From assembly GCA_963383645.1 (NCBI GenBank), contig OY726574.1, forward strand, positions 60,281,894 to 60,345,893: a stretch of 64,000 bases of DNA, in the 5' to 3' direction. Positions within the stretch are counted from its first letter, which is position 1, and each line of letters opens with the position of its first letter. The position numbers and the translations under genes were made by a program. This DNA is from Muscardinus avellanarius (Eukaryota; Chordata; Mammalia; Rodentia; Gliridae). This document shows positions 22,250 through 33,639 of this stretch, piece after piece. The notes beneath the pieces are model-generated. The model saw only the letters and a list, made by a program, of their open reading frames with translations, was not told the origin of the DNA and ran no database searches.

Positions 22250-22620
22250 GAGTGCTGTAGTTTAGATTTACAAAGCTCCTTCCCACCCACCCCATCCCCA
22301 CCTCCAAAAGGCCCATGTATGAAAGGATTAGTCTTGTGCTCGTCAATTATGGCAGTTAGTGGAAACTTTAAAGGCAGTCCCTCGTGCGAGGCCTTAGGTC
22401 ATGGGCGGGTGGGGTCGGGATGTTTTAGAGGGTCTCACCACCAACATCATGACATTTGTACTGCATCATACTATTTCTTACCCCACGGGCCAAGGGACTC
22501 GTGCACCTTTCAATTTGTCATCTGTATCCATCCAATTAAGTGAGTTGAGGCTGGGGAAATCGCCAGTGGTTAGGCAGTGGACTTAACCTTGGCCAGGACT
22601 CCATGGGTCTTAACTCCGTG
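22250..22620 (+). mobile_element. Possible decayed MaLR LTR
   Basis: 'agtgctgtagtttagattta', 'ctccaaaaggcccatgtatg' and 'ccttaggtcatgggcgggtg' resemble the opening of MST/MLT LTRs. The 3' part is not recognisable. Confidence 0.4.
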
Positions 22621-22799
22621 CTCATAGGTCACCGTGATACGTCTTCCTATCGCCAAGGCAACTCAGATCCTATGTCTTCGGGTCTTGGAAATCGTCACCT
22701 TTCACTCTGCACAGCTGCTCTAAATGTCATGTATCTCCCCAGGGAAGAGCCAGGAAATTCATGACTGTGGATATTACACAGAGTCATTTCTCTAAACTC

Positions 22800-22847
22800 C
22801 TTCTTTCCTTCCTTTCTTTCTTCCTTCTTTCATTCCTTTTTCTTCTT
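22800..22847. repeat. (CTTT)n-rich pyrimidine tract
   Basis: CCTTTCTTTCTTCC repeats form the T-rich tail region of the antisense SINE that follows. Confidence 0.85.
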
Positions 22848-23018
22848 TTGTAATACTGAGATATTCCATTCCATTTTCCCCTTTTTTAAATTTTGAAACC
22901 GTGTCTCTGTCAGTTGCTGAGAGGCTCTCTAAGTTTCTGAGGCTGGCCTAGAACTTGCAATCCTTGTGTCTTAGTCTCCCAAGTACGGAATCATAGCCAT
23001 GTGCCACCAAACCCAGCT
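22848..23018 (-). repeat. B1-dID SINE, antisense, eroded right half
   Basis: 'gtaatactgagatattccat' is a degraded right half. The B1 half is clear: 'ttgctgagaggctctctaag', 'gtgccaccaaacccagctt'. Confidence 0.8.
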
Positions 23019-23739
23019 TCTAAGCTCTTCTTCAATGGACTCTGGATCCAAACCTTGGCATGTCTGGAGACTGGGCAAGGGATTTGAGACTTTTTATTTT
23101 AGCTGCCTTCAGTCTCTTGCTCATAGGCCCTTGATTTCTTTTGGTTGTACAAATACAGGAAAATCCTCTGTCACACCCTACATATTGTTAGCCACCTCCA
23201 CAGCTTGCTGCAAGTCATGGCCTTGCTCAGGAACATGGCACCCGCTTTGTCCGGCGCTGAAGCCCTGCCACCTGAACTCCAGGTCCTGTCTTCTCCACTG
23301 CTCTTGGAGCACAGTTCTGGCACAGCCACCCTGAACTCTTCGTGATGCTCCTTCCTTGCCACACCGGTGGGTGGAGAGTCTGGGCCTTCCCTTGGAGCAC
23401 AGCCACCGGGGGGGTGGGGGGGGTCAGCCTCACATAGCACACCCACTGCAGAATGTCCCCTCCCCGAGCCTTTGCAGCCCTCTTGCTCAGTCTGCCATGG
23501 TGATTTGGGCATTTCTAATTCACTTCATGGATATAACGCCTCCCCAAAGATTTCACGTGCTGAACTAGCAGCATGAAGGAGGCCGAATGAATTTAACGCC
23601 ACCTCTGGATAAACTCTTCCTTACCTTCATTAAAGGAAAGGATCCCCTTCATCAAGCCTTCTCCTGACATGGCCATTCACACACAGTCTCTTGGCTCCAA
23701 ATGGTCTGTGTTGGAGACAACCTATGGCTCTTTTCTTTC

Positions 23740-23743
<4 letters not shown>

Positions 23744-23791
<48 letters not shown>
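23744..23791. repeat. (GT)n microsatellite
   Basis: About 23 uninterrupted GT units. Confidence 0.97.
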
Positions 23792-23793
<2 letters not shown>

Positions 23794-24214
23794 GAAAATT
23801 TCCTCAGTAAGAGTATAGTGTGATTAACTCTAGCTAGGCCCCTGTTGGCCAGGGAGATCCTGAGCTTAGACCCTCAGGGTATGTTGTGCTGTCATGCCTC
23901 TGCTCCACCTTCAGATAAAGGGATAGCAGCTAGCCATTAGCAGCGAGAAGCAGCCACTGCGCAGGTTCAGAGGTCAGAGGAATCTGATTATCAAGTGTAT
24001 CAACTCATATATCCTAATAACCTGTCACACTCCTTCCCAACCGAGGGCCCAGTGCAGGTGGAATAGGTCTGTCAGGGACGAGCAGTCAAACTCCTCTGGA
24101 GCTCTGATCATTTTCTCAAATTTAATCTTCTGTTTTTTTGCATCTTTCAGCTGCAGGAGAACAGAGTCTTTTTATACATGCTGCCCAGAGGCCTGATGGC
24201 TTTCACACTTAATA

Positions 24215-24720
24215 AATTGATGATAATCACTGTACTCGGCAGAATAATAGTTACCAAAGATGTCTACATCCTAATCCCTCAAACCTGTGAAGAGAGATGT
24301 TCACAGCATCGAGATGTTGAATATCTTGATTTGCGTAGGACCTATGCAATATTTGTATTATTTGAATGGGAACTATACAATCCCTGGAGGCTTTATAAGA
24401 GGGAAACAGGGGGGTCAGAGGAGGAGGAGGAGGAGGAGGAGGAGGAGGAGGAGGAGCTCAGCTATAGAAGCAGGAGTTGGAATGATGTGTTCGCTGTCCA
24501 GCCACAAATCAAGGACTGCTTTGCATCTCTGAAAACCGGAAAAGGGCAAGAGTAGTATGTACCCCAGAGAGAATGCCTTTTTGCTGGCTCACTGATTTTA
24601 GCCCACTTAAAGCCATTTTGAACTTCTAACTTCCAAAACTAGAAGGCAAAACATTCTGGCCTGTTTTAAGCCACCAGCATTGTGAAATGTGTTAGAGTTA
24701 CAGTAGAAAAATGAACACAA
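24215..24720 (+). mobile_element. MLT1-type MaLR LTR
   Basis: 'aatagttaccaaagatgtct', 'acatcctaatccctcaaacc' and 'actgattttagcccacttaa' through 'gttttaagccaccagcattg' follow an MLT1 LTR from start to end. A (GGA)n tract sits in the variable middle. Confidence 0.8.
24417..24455. repeat. (GGA)n microsatellite
   Basis: About 12 GAG triplets inside the LTR. They give the poly-Glu and poly-Arg frames. Confidence 0.97.
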
Positions 24721-25310
24721 TCACTTTCCATTGTCTGTCTACAAATTTAGCTTTGATCGACCACCACAAGCGTTATCCAGTTCCCTACTCCGGATTCAAC
24801 CTCTAAAGTACCGAATGACTTGTACCTGCTAATGCATTTCCTTCAGAAAAACCAAAAACCCACACAAGTTCGCCACCACCGAGAGTTAAGCATCACTGTT
24901 ACCACATGCCAAAGATTACTACCAACAGCATGGGGACCTCATGGCCAGGTGGTCAGCACATGCTCCAGCTCCCAAATCTCTAATCCATAGAACATTTCTG
25001 GCATCAACTGTTGTGGGTTAGGTTCCTTGGGCTGCATACTTTGAGACAGAAATTTGTGTACAGAAAGTGTACTGGGGAGAGCCTGGGTATCAACAGTCGC
25101 GAGAACGTTTAGGAAGGTGGAGCGGGGAGAAGCAGAAGCCAGTCGTCCTTGTTGGTGTCCTTGTCTTATTATCCCTGGGGCTTCTGATCCATACTGGTGT
25201 TGCCAGATTGTCTTCCCAGTTACCCGCAGAGAAGCAGCATCCTTCTGCCCACCTTTCCTGCCCCAAGAACTTCTAATGTTCTCTTCCTTGGGCCTTCAGT
25301 GATCTTTCAT

Positions 25311-25738
25311 TTCTTTTTAATTTTTTATTGGTGCATCATCTTAGTGGAGTACAAGATGGCGGAGGCATACATGCACACATCACCCAATCGGCCCTTCCCC
25401 AGTTCCCGCCCCATTCCCTCCCCCTCCCTCCTTCTCATGTTCGGCTTAGTGATTGACTTTGATGTTTGTGAATGTATATGTTGTACATTAGAGGATTTTT
25501 CTCTTCCCCCCTCCCATCCCCTCAGTTAGGTCGCCTTACTTGCTCATCTATAATATCTCCTTCTTCGTCTAGAGTTCCTCCTATGACACATTTTTTCCCT
25601 AGCTTCTGCATATTAGGGAGAGCATCTGATTTCTTATTTTCATGACTGACTAATCTCACTTAACATAATGTCCACCAGTTCCATTTATTTCCCTGTAAAT
25701 TATATAATTGTACTTTTCTTTACAGCTGAATCTTCCTC
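25311..25738 (-). mobile_element. Sciurid-type L1 3' UTR, antisense
   Basis: 'catacatgcacacatcaccc', 'tgttcggcttagtgattgac' and 'gcatattagggagagcatct' match 12345-12760 base for base over long runs. Truncated before ORF2. Confidence 0.88.
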
Positions 25739-26269
25739 TTATTTCTGAGACTTAATCTCTTACTCCTTGAGAAAAGAAGTAGAGTAGTCCTGCAGAACTA
25801 GGCTTATGCTCCGGGTAATCTATCTGTTATATCAAACTCTGCAAATACCAGCTGCAGCCACGCCCTCTCGGCATCTGCATTCTTATTCATGCAGTCCATA
25901 GGCGATTCTCAATGTGAGAAATAAGCCCCGAGAGAAGGTGTGGCCGCTGGCCAAAAGTATTCTCCACTCTTAGATATTCTTTCATAACTATTATTCTTTT
26001 AGTAATGATTCTTTTAACTCTCCACATGAAATTGCTCCGGTGGTGAAAGATCAGGACTGTGAGAGAAACAGTCCATGAAAAATAAACTTTCCGGTATACT
26101 TTCAGCTTTTGGTAAAAACCAGTTAGAGGCAGTGGCAGCATTTCAGCCAGTAATTGCAAATGCAGGACTCCACCCTTATCTTTGACCTTCAGTAAATCTT
26201 GGCTTTTAATGCTCAGCTGCTAGAGAAATATATCTGACAACTAAATCTAAAGACTTCGTGTTATTTCTT

Positions 26270-26900
26270 GGTGTTTACCTGCTAAACTGTGTCATGAGTT
26301 TGTTTAAGTTTTCAGACAGCGGATAGTATTGCAGACAAAATCCAGCAGACATTCATCGAAATTCCTTAAATCATCATAAAGGAACACGGATTTTCCTTAC
26401 GATAACTATATGAAAGCTGGAATCTCGGACTTCGTCCCCCATTATAGATAAAGCAGGACATTGGACTAAGCCCTAGGAATGAAAGCTCCGAAAGGGTTAA
26501 AGAAAACTCTTAAAAACAAACTGGACTCTTCAAGTGATTTTGGGTGTGACTTTTAGCCAAATAGAAGCCTCTGCAGCTGCAAGGCCAAAGGGGGCTGGGC
26601 TCCGGAGCACAAGGCCCACCTGAGATAATGGGACTGATCTCAATCACAAAGACCTGGGATAGCCCAGGCCTTTACTTTAGTCTTCTTCAGGGTTGGTAAT
26701 CTGCATGTGTATCTCTCTATTGTACCTTGGGTGTTTTGTACTTTTTTACTAGAAATTCACTGGGAGAGGGGAATATATAAAAAATCTTGTGTCCAGAATA
26801 AAGTGTTCGATTGCACAAGAAGCATCGATCCATGTCAGGTTCTTTTTCAAAAAGCGCCGATCATAGGATTATTTTCCTAGGAAAGAACCACTGCAGATAA
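26270..26900 (+). mobile_element. Candidate ERV solo LTR
   Basis: Promoter-like 'gggaatatataaaaaatctt' is followed 18 bp later by 'ccagaataaagtgttcgatt', a TATA box plus AATAAA spacing typical of short-R retroviral LTRs. No TSD or terminal TG...CA pair was resolved, so the ends are approximate. No gag, pol or env-like frame adjoins. Confidence 0.5.
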
Positions 26901-27179
26901 GAATCTGTAGAACATCACTCTATCCTTCCCCATCTTTGCTGAGACACTCGACCGCGAGCAAACTCGCGCCCCATTGGACGAGCTGGCTTACGACAAAACT
27001 CCTCTTCCTCGTGGCCATCAAGGCCATCTGAGAAGGAGAAGTCCTAAGTGTCTCAGTTCTCTCTCTCCCTCCCCCCACCTGGACCACCAGACTCCTCCAA
27101 TATCAGTACCTGTCCCTAAATTTCATCCACACTGTTAGGGTTTTTCCCGTTTGATAGCTTCTCCAGGGTTCTAGTTCGT

Positions 27180-27342
27180 TCTGTCTCTCTGTCTGTCTGT
27201 CTGTCTGTCTTTCTCTATCTCTCTCCCCCTCTCTCTGTCTCTCCCTCTCCCTCTCCCCTCTCTCCCTCTCTCTCTGTCTGTGTGTCTTTCTCTCCTCTCT
27301 ATTTTCTCCTTCCCTCCCTCTCTCCCTCTCTTTCTCTCTTTG
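27180..27342. repeat. Long (CT)n/(CTGT)n polypyrimidine tract
   Basis: About 160 bp almost entirely C and T, with CTGT repeats at the start. Confidence 0.95.
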
Positions 27343-27425
27343 TGAGACCCTGTTTCAAAATAAAAACTAAAATAAGGCTAGGGGTATAGCTCAGAAATAG
27401 ATTGCCTCTGAGATCAATCCCCAGT

Positions 27426-27428
<3 letters not shown>
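27343..27428 (+). repeat. dID half of a SINE, sense
   Basis: 'gagaccctgtttcaaaataa', 'ggctaggggtatagctcaga' and 'tgagatcaatccccagtaaa'. The B1 half is missing or replaced by the pyrimidine tract. Confidence 0.85.

Positions 27429-27476
<48 letters not shown>
27429..27476. repeat. (AC)n microsatellite
   Basis: About 24 AC units on the tail of the SINE. Confidence 0.97.
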
Positions 27477-27479
<3 letters not shown>

Positions 27480-27697
27480 TCTTAGCAGCTCTGGATAGTG
27501 AAAATCTGGGTAGTGTATTTTTATTTTATTACTCTTCTTAATTTTCAATTTTTATAACAAGCATATATTTTTAAAGCTTTTCTTTCTGATTATAAAATCA
27601 GTACATGATCCTCATAGGGAAACTGAAAAATGCAAATAAGTATACAAAAGAAAGGAAAGGTCGTCCTCCCACCCTTCACCTATAGAAAGCAGGTGCT

Positions 27698-27763
27698 AGC
27701 CGGGCAAGGCGGTGCACACTTATAATCCCAGTACTTGGGAGGCTGAGACAGGAGGGTTCTATG
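27698..27763 (+). repeat. B1 5' half, sense, truncated
   Basis: 'gctagccgggcaaggcggtg' to 'gctgagacaggagggttct', stopping where L1 text begins. Confidence 0.8.
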
Positions 27764-27764
27764 A

Positions 27765-27905
27765 GGCCAACAACACATTAGTACCCCAAACCAAATAAAG
27801 ACAGCTCAAGGAAAGAAAATTACAGGCCTGTATCATTGATGAACTTAGATGCAAAACTGCTAAACAAATTACTGGCAACACCCACTCAAAACCACCTGTA
27901 AACAC
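27765..27905 (+). mobile_element. L1 ORF2 reverse-transcriptase fragment, sense
   Basis: 'accccaaaccaaataaagac', 'gaaaattacaggcctgtatc' and 'gatgaacttagatgcaaaac' correspond to the strongly conserved early RT region of L1 ORF2. Frames are broken. Confidence 0.88.
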
Positions 27906-27967
27906 CATTTTAAAGAAAAGCAAGATATGACAGTGTGCTTCCTTACAAGTAGGCATGGAGATCACCA

Positions 27968-28535
27968 TGCTGTGGTTTGGATTTGGAATGTCCCCAGAAA
28001 AACCCGCGTGTGGGCTATGCAGGGAGGTTCAGAGGCGGAGCAAGGCTGGCAGCGGTGGGTGCCCAGGGACATGGCCGTGAGGACTGTATCTGTCCCTGCT
28101 TCCTGTTTCTTTTTCTGCTTCTGGCCCCCTTGAGTAGAAGAGCTTTTCTCTACCTGCCTTGCTCCCATGACATTTCTGCCTTGAAGCTGGTTGACTCTGA
28201 ACTGAACCTCAGAAGCTCTGAGCCAAAAAAATGTTTCCTCCTCTAAGTTGTTTTTTTGTTTGTTTGTTTGTTTTTTGTTTTTACCAAGGATGGAACCCAG
28301 GCGTTCTACTTCCAAGTTGTACCCCCTAGCCCTATTTTTTATTCTTTATTTTGAAACAGGATCTCACTGAGTTGCAAAGGACCTCATTAAGTAGCTGAAG
28401 CTGTCTGTGAACCATGATCCCCCTGTCTTAGCCTCCCAAATGCTGGGATTACAAGCATGTGCCACCACACCTGGCTCACTAAGTTGTTTTTATCAAATAT
28501 TTTGCTCACAGCAACACAAAAGCTGACTGATACAT
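27968..28535 (+). mobile_element. MaLR-type LTR with nested SINE
   Basis: Opens 'tgctgtggtttggatttgga' with 'atgtccccagaaaaacc' and closes 'gctgactgatacat'. It resembles MST-class LTRs. A B1-dID SINE occupies 28256-28478. Confidence 0.8.
28256..28478 (-). repeat. B1-dID SINE, antisense, nested in LTR, 13-bp TSD
   Basis: 'accaaggatggaacccaggc' through 'gtgccaccacacctggct'. The repeat ctaagttgttttt at 28243-28255 and 28479-28491 is its TSD, so the SINE is younger than the LTR. Confidence 0.95.
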
Positions 28536-28594
28536 ACACCCCTTGAAGATTCTTCCTAGTTTTCTGGCATTGTAAATATCAATAAGATCAATGA

Positions 28595-28805
28595 ACCAGG
28601 CGTGGTAGAGCATGCTTATAATCACAGCATTCAGGGGGCTGAAACTGGAGGATTGTGGTTTGTGGACAGCCTCAGCTACTTAGTGAGACCCTCTGCAACT
28701 TAGTGAGACCTTGTTTCAAAATAAAGAATAAAAAAATAGGGCAGGGGGTTTAGCTTGGTGGTTTAATGCCCCTGGGTTCCATCTCAGACCCGCAAAAAAA
28801 AAAAA
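28595..28805 (+). repeat. B1-dID SINE, sense, 11-bp TSD
   Basis: 'accaggcgtggtagagcatg' to 'gggttccatctcagacccgc' and an A run. aagatcaatga flanks it at 28584-28594 and 28806-28816. Confidence 0.96.
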
Positions 28806-28816
28806 AAGATCAATGA

Positions 28817-30475
28817 TGCAATGATGTGATGAATAAAGTTAAGAGTAAATCCTGAACCACAACCACACATTGAATTATTTCCCTGGGATAGATGAGAAGA
28901 AGTAGGATGTGGATTACCTATATAATCACAAAAAATGTTGCATTAATAGTATCAATGCATGATGTGGTCAAAAGACGTAAAAAAGTATTGGCTGACATAA
29001 TTATGTTTTGGGGAAATGAGCCATTTTTCACTGTCCCAGCCATCACAGGCCAGGCCTCATGGTGTGTAAGGAAAGAGGCCTGATGCAAGTGGGTGAGCTA
29101 AGCCATCATCCTTTGTCCTGGAGCAGCAAGGTGATAGGCTTAAGAAAGGATTGATAGCCGAGATGAAAAATGCATGAGATGGTTGTTTCTGACATGGCCG
29201 ATCCTGTAGGCATGTTGCTTCTCACTGTATATTTCAGTAGATAAAGCATCATTGAGAAGAGAAGCTGTTTTATGGGTATAATCTCTAAACGACACAGTGG
29301 TTGATACTGAGTGCACCTGAGCTGTTTCTGTTCCTGGCTAAGTCTCAGAGAACCATCCCCGAGATCCACAGTAAGGGAGCAAATCCTCCCAACCTCCACT
29401 CAGGATAAACTATGCTTGAGAAAACATTTCTTTCAGACTACTAATCGATGCTGTACTTTGCATCATTCGGTCCAGGTTGTTAAAATACACAGGGAAAAGC
29501 ATTGACACAAGCTGAGGGAAGGCATCGCCATGAGAAACAATGACCTTATCTTCTCTCTAGAACTTTGGTCCTCATCCTAAATTAATTCCATCATCTGTAT
29601 ATCAGTATGTTTCCCCTTTGAGAAAACAGTTCAAACCACTTGCACATACAAACTGAGAATCAGTGACATTTTCATATGGAACATTTTTAAAAATATGCAT
29701 GATTCTAGGAAATAATTTTGAAAGGTTTGAGATAAGCTTCATGTGTTTTTTCTACTTAAGATGGAAATTGGCATACTAACAGAAGGAGAAAGCGCAAGGG
29801 GAGATAGTTAAAAACTCTTGAAAGAAAACAGTAATCTCTATGGAGTACTGTATTCTGTAAATGGCATAAATGTGCGTGCATTTGGACAATTCTATTTAAT
29901 ATACAGTTATAAAACATATATATGTTAAAAACATGCTTTCTAGTTTAGAAAAAGCTTTCTCCCTGTAAAAACAGAGATACTAAACTTTAACATTAGACCA
30001 CATTATCAGTTATAATAATGGACACAACAGCTCTTGTAAAAGATGGATCTCCTTTGAGGACAACAGCAGACACAAGTCATTACCATCTCTCTCTGCGCAG
30101 CTAAATTAAGAGACTCTATCATCAATCATGTTGAATTTTTTAAATGCTTTTTATGTCAGGTTGTTTTAGCACTAACTTATTATACTTACTGTCAAGCTCA
30201 TTTTTTAAAAAAAGATGTTCTAGAATAAAGCAGAGGAGCATGTGATGTGAAACGGATGAGTTTAGCAGGCTGGTTGTGATAAAGAACCACACTGAGAGAG
30301 ATAAACGTGGGTAGAGGGGGAAGCTTAGAACATCTGCAAGGGGAGGAAAATCAGTGCCAAATAATGTGCACCAAAAAAGGAGAAAAAGTATCCACATTAA
30401 TGTCCTATTAAGACTAATTACTGGTATATGTGTTACTGTAGAAGACACAATTTACTTATACTTAATTTTCAAAAT
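28817..30475. other. Unique AT-rich stretch; no supported gene
   Basis: No repeat assigned and no supported gene. Frames of 64-102 codons on both strands look like chance. Confidence 0.45.
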
Positions 30476-30479
30476 AACA

Positions 30480-30600
30480 AAGTATCTGTGTTGTTTAGAT
30501 GAGATAATTAAATAGGAGAGGGGTTAACTAACTTGTTTAAAGCCACACATCTAGTTAGGGTTAGAAGTGGACCTGGAGCCCAGGGGCATCTGCTGTTGTA
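30480..30600 (-). repeat. MIR fragment, antisense
   Basis: 'gtttagatgagataattaaa', 'aggggttaactaacttgttt' and 'agccacacatctagttaggg' match the antisense MIR core. Confidence 0.75.
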
Positions 30601-30695
30601 TGTAGCACAAGTATGTACATCTTCTCACACCTGTGTGCCATGTGCATCTATGAGTTGGTCCCACTGCAGTCCAAAGAAGTCACAGATTGCAAACA

Positions 30696-30753
30696 TCCGA
30701 CTGTAGTTCTGATCTCTTAAATTCTCCGACTGTAGTTCTGATCTCTTAAATTC
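30696..30753 (+). repeat. 29-bp perfect tandem duplication
   Basis: The unit beginning tccgactgtagttctgatct occurs twice with no mismatch (30696-30724 and 30725-30753). Confidence 0.97.
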
Positions 30754-31204
30754 TTTTCTCAAATGCTTTCATATCATTATCTCTGTACTCTTCACAAAAC
30801 AAGAATCTGATGGCATGCCTGAAATCAAATAAGCTCAAAGATGTTATAAAGCTGAGAAGGCTAATCTCCTGACATAATCCCAGGACTGTGAATTATGCCA
30901 TTTGTTGGGGGATAAAAGAGAAATTCATGCACAACCAACAAACCTTTCCCAGTGGAGTTCAAATAACCTCTGACAGTCTGCTCCTTGGACCGGTGTTCGA
31001 GGCTGTGTTCAGTGAAACTTTTTGTTTCTAATGCCCACCTGCCTGTGATCACAGCACTTCTGCTTCTGGTACAACAGTCCATGTATCACTGTGTCCTTTC
31101 TGGCCCACGACAGTGCTGAGATGGTCACAGCTGAGTACTTGTGCATGGCTAAGTCTAGAGTCTCACTCCAATGGCCCTGTCCTGCCACTCTCTGCTAAAA
31201 ACCC

Positions 31205-31370
31205 TTTAAGTATTTTAAATGTGCGCTGTGCCAGGCATTATGCTAAGTGTTTTACATGCAGCTCCTTATTTGATCCTCGTAACAATTAGGATATCATCTG
31301 TGTTGCATAGATTGAAATTAACTTGGCCAATGTGTAAGCCTGAAAGTGAAAAGCCAGGATCCAAACTCAG
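31205..31370 (-). repeat. MIR, antisense
   Basis: 'gccaggcattatgctaagtg', 'ttatttgatcctcgtaacaa' and 'gaaaagccaggatccaaact'. A SINE has cut it at 31371. Confidence 0.82.
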
Positions 31371-31606
31371 TTTTTTGTTTTGTTTTGTTTTGTTTTATTT
31401 TGTTTGTGGGTCTGGGGATGGAACCCAGGGGCATTCAACCCCCAAGCTACACCCCCTGCACTATTTTTTATTCTTTATTTTGAAACAGGGTCTCACTAAG
31501 TTGCTGAGAGCCTCTCTAAGTACCCGAGGCTGGCTTTGAACCCATGCAATCCTCCTGTCTCAGCCTCCCAAGCGCAGGGATTACAAGCGTGTGCCACCAC
31601 GCCCGG
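31371..31606 (-). repeat. B1-dID SINE, antisense, inserted in MIR
   Basis: (TTTTG)n tail, 'ggggatggaacccaggggca', full B1 half ending 'gtgccaccacgcccgg'. Near-consensus copy. Confidence 0.95.
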
Positions 31607-31879
31607 AAGAACTCGGGCAGTTTGACTTTCAATTCCTGATACGTAAGCATCATGTCACTTCAGTCTCTCCCTTGAAGGCATTTTTTTTTTTATGTGATTT
31701 TAGATTCTGTCTATTTGTCAATCGCTAAGTAATAAGAATGCTACTTTCTCTTCTGGTGCGTATCTTTTTAATCTTCCTCACGTCCTTTCCATGCCGTGCT
31801 GTCCTTTTACATGAATCATTTTTGATAGTGCTTACCCTGTGGGGCAGAACCCAGTGACATCTCTCATTTTTTAAGAAAC

Positions 31880-32030
31880 CTTGTAGTCTTGGTCCAGTAT
31901 TTCCCTTGCGTGAACTGGTATTTGATCATGGGATCCTCGAAGCTCACCGTCAGCCCCCAGTGCCGTGCCGAGTCGGCAAAGCAGTGTGTGATCGATTGCC
32001 TGTTCTTCCAGCCGCTGTGCTGTAAGAGCC
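31880..32030. other. CpG-enriched patch, possible exon or retrocopy fragment
   Basis: About eight CpGs in 130 bp in an otherwise CpG-poor area, open in all three minus frames and on the plus strand. The minus frame with GC-rich third positions reads ARHWGLTVSFEDPMIKYQF then TQGKYWTK. Flanking stops limit it to about 55 codons. I do not recognise the protein. Confidence 0.3.
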
Positions 32031-33639
32031 AATTTCTGTGTCATTGTCAAGGATGTCTGATATGTTTGTAACCTAGTAAGGTGAATTTCCCTGATGTCAA
32101 AACATATATTGTAGCACAGCTTTCTAAGTCTCTTATTGCATTCTCAAACACAACTGCATAGAACAGTTCTGAACGCACGTATCTGGCTTCACACATGTTT
32201 GATGGGCATGGAAAATTGCTAAACTTTTGCAAGTCACTCAATTGAATGAAAATTGGCCAGAATACAGTCTTGTAATAGCTACCAAATGCTTTTATAAACT
32301 CTAGGAATGTAGTTTAGAGGTTTTAATTGAATGCTATTTCCTTCATGGTCCCTTTGCATTAAAACTAAGTGTATTGAATAGTATCTTTACCTTAAACACA
32401 CACATAAGTCTTTTCATTAGTTGACATGGGAGTTTCTAACTAGAATTTTCAACATGGAGCTAGTTTTTTTTTTAAATAATGCTTTGTTTAATACAAGATA
32501 CCTAACATTGATTAGCACTTCAAGTGATCACAGACTTGAAAATGTGAATGTCCACAGACGTGAGTGTTACTCTGTGGAGTCAATAGTTGAATGTATTTTA
32601 ATTGTAAAATAAAGTGTTATGTAGCCCTGTTTGCACAAATTCATTAGACTTAACAAAAGAAGGATCCAAACTGCTAAGCTTTCTTTGAATTTAGTACTGT
32701 TTGCTAAAATGACCTTACTCTGGCATAGAAGAGTATATTAAAAAGATGCTTAGGCAATCTAGACCGAACTTTGAAAGCCAAGTTGCAAGGAGAAATTATT
32801 TCTTAATTAAAAGGTCCAGAGAGGTCCAGAAAATATCTATCGGAATATAGGGGGTGGAGACAAGTTTGATTGCACTGAGCTCTTGTAGTTTTCAGGAAAC
32901 AGTACCTTCTGCCCTCAAAGTTATTACTGAAGGTTTCCAATGGCTTTTAAATTGAGTTACCAGAAACCAGTGTCCAACCCTGCATAGCTGTTTTGAATTG
33001 AACGCTCTTTCCGTGGCAGATGATCAAATCCTCACGGGCGCATTCTCCTTGTCCTGTAATGGAGAGGAATTTTGCCACTGTTCACAGTTTGGGCTTAGGG
33101 TATGTAATTCTTGAGCTGGGTCCTTTACCGCAAGCCCAGGTGCAGGGGCTTTTCACTCAACTCCCACTGTCACTCAGGTGTCCAGAAAGCTATGAAAAGG
33201 GCCACCCTTATACCTAGTTGGTCCCAGGGCTGACAAGTCACGTCGTGCAGACAAGAATCTTTCCTGCTGGATCGAGGACTGCCTGTGGCAACTCAGGAGA
33301 GTGCGGCTTCTGTGTTGGCAGACAGTGGGCACTGTGTGGTCTCGAGCAGTTCCCAGGGCTGGCTTGGCAGAGGCCGAGCCAAGAATTGACATTCCAGGTG
33401 GTTTTCGTCCAGGGGACTGTGACTCACTGCTCTCCTTCCTCACAGTTTTGGGCCCCGTGGATATGGTAGCCTCTCTTTCTCTTTCCAACAATTGTTTATA
33501 TATACATGTCATGCTTTGGTCCTTACGGTATGTATTTGTTTCTAATTTTTAGAACACACTTTCACATCCTATAAGCAGAAAGAGATAAAAAAATACACCC
33601 CCAGCTGTTATCAAAACTTATCTGTAGTAAACAGAAACC
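32031..33639. other. Unique stretch; no supported gene
   Basis: AT-rich to about 33000, then more GC-rich. Overlapping frames on both strands at 33174-33552 have no recognised domain. Confidence 0.4.

Noticed and set aside
22999..23576. Cluster of overlapping frames up to 113 codons on both strands
   Set aside because: The start lies in a SINE end, and frames overlap on both strands with no domain or splice support.
27765..27905. Reverse transcriptase gene
   Set aside because: Only a short, frame-broken piece of L1 ORF2. No complete RT domain.
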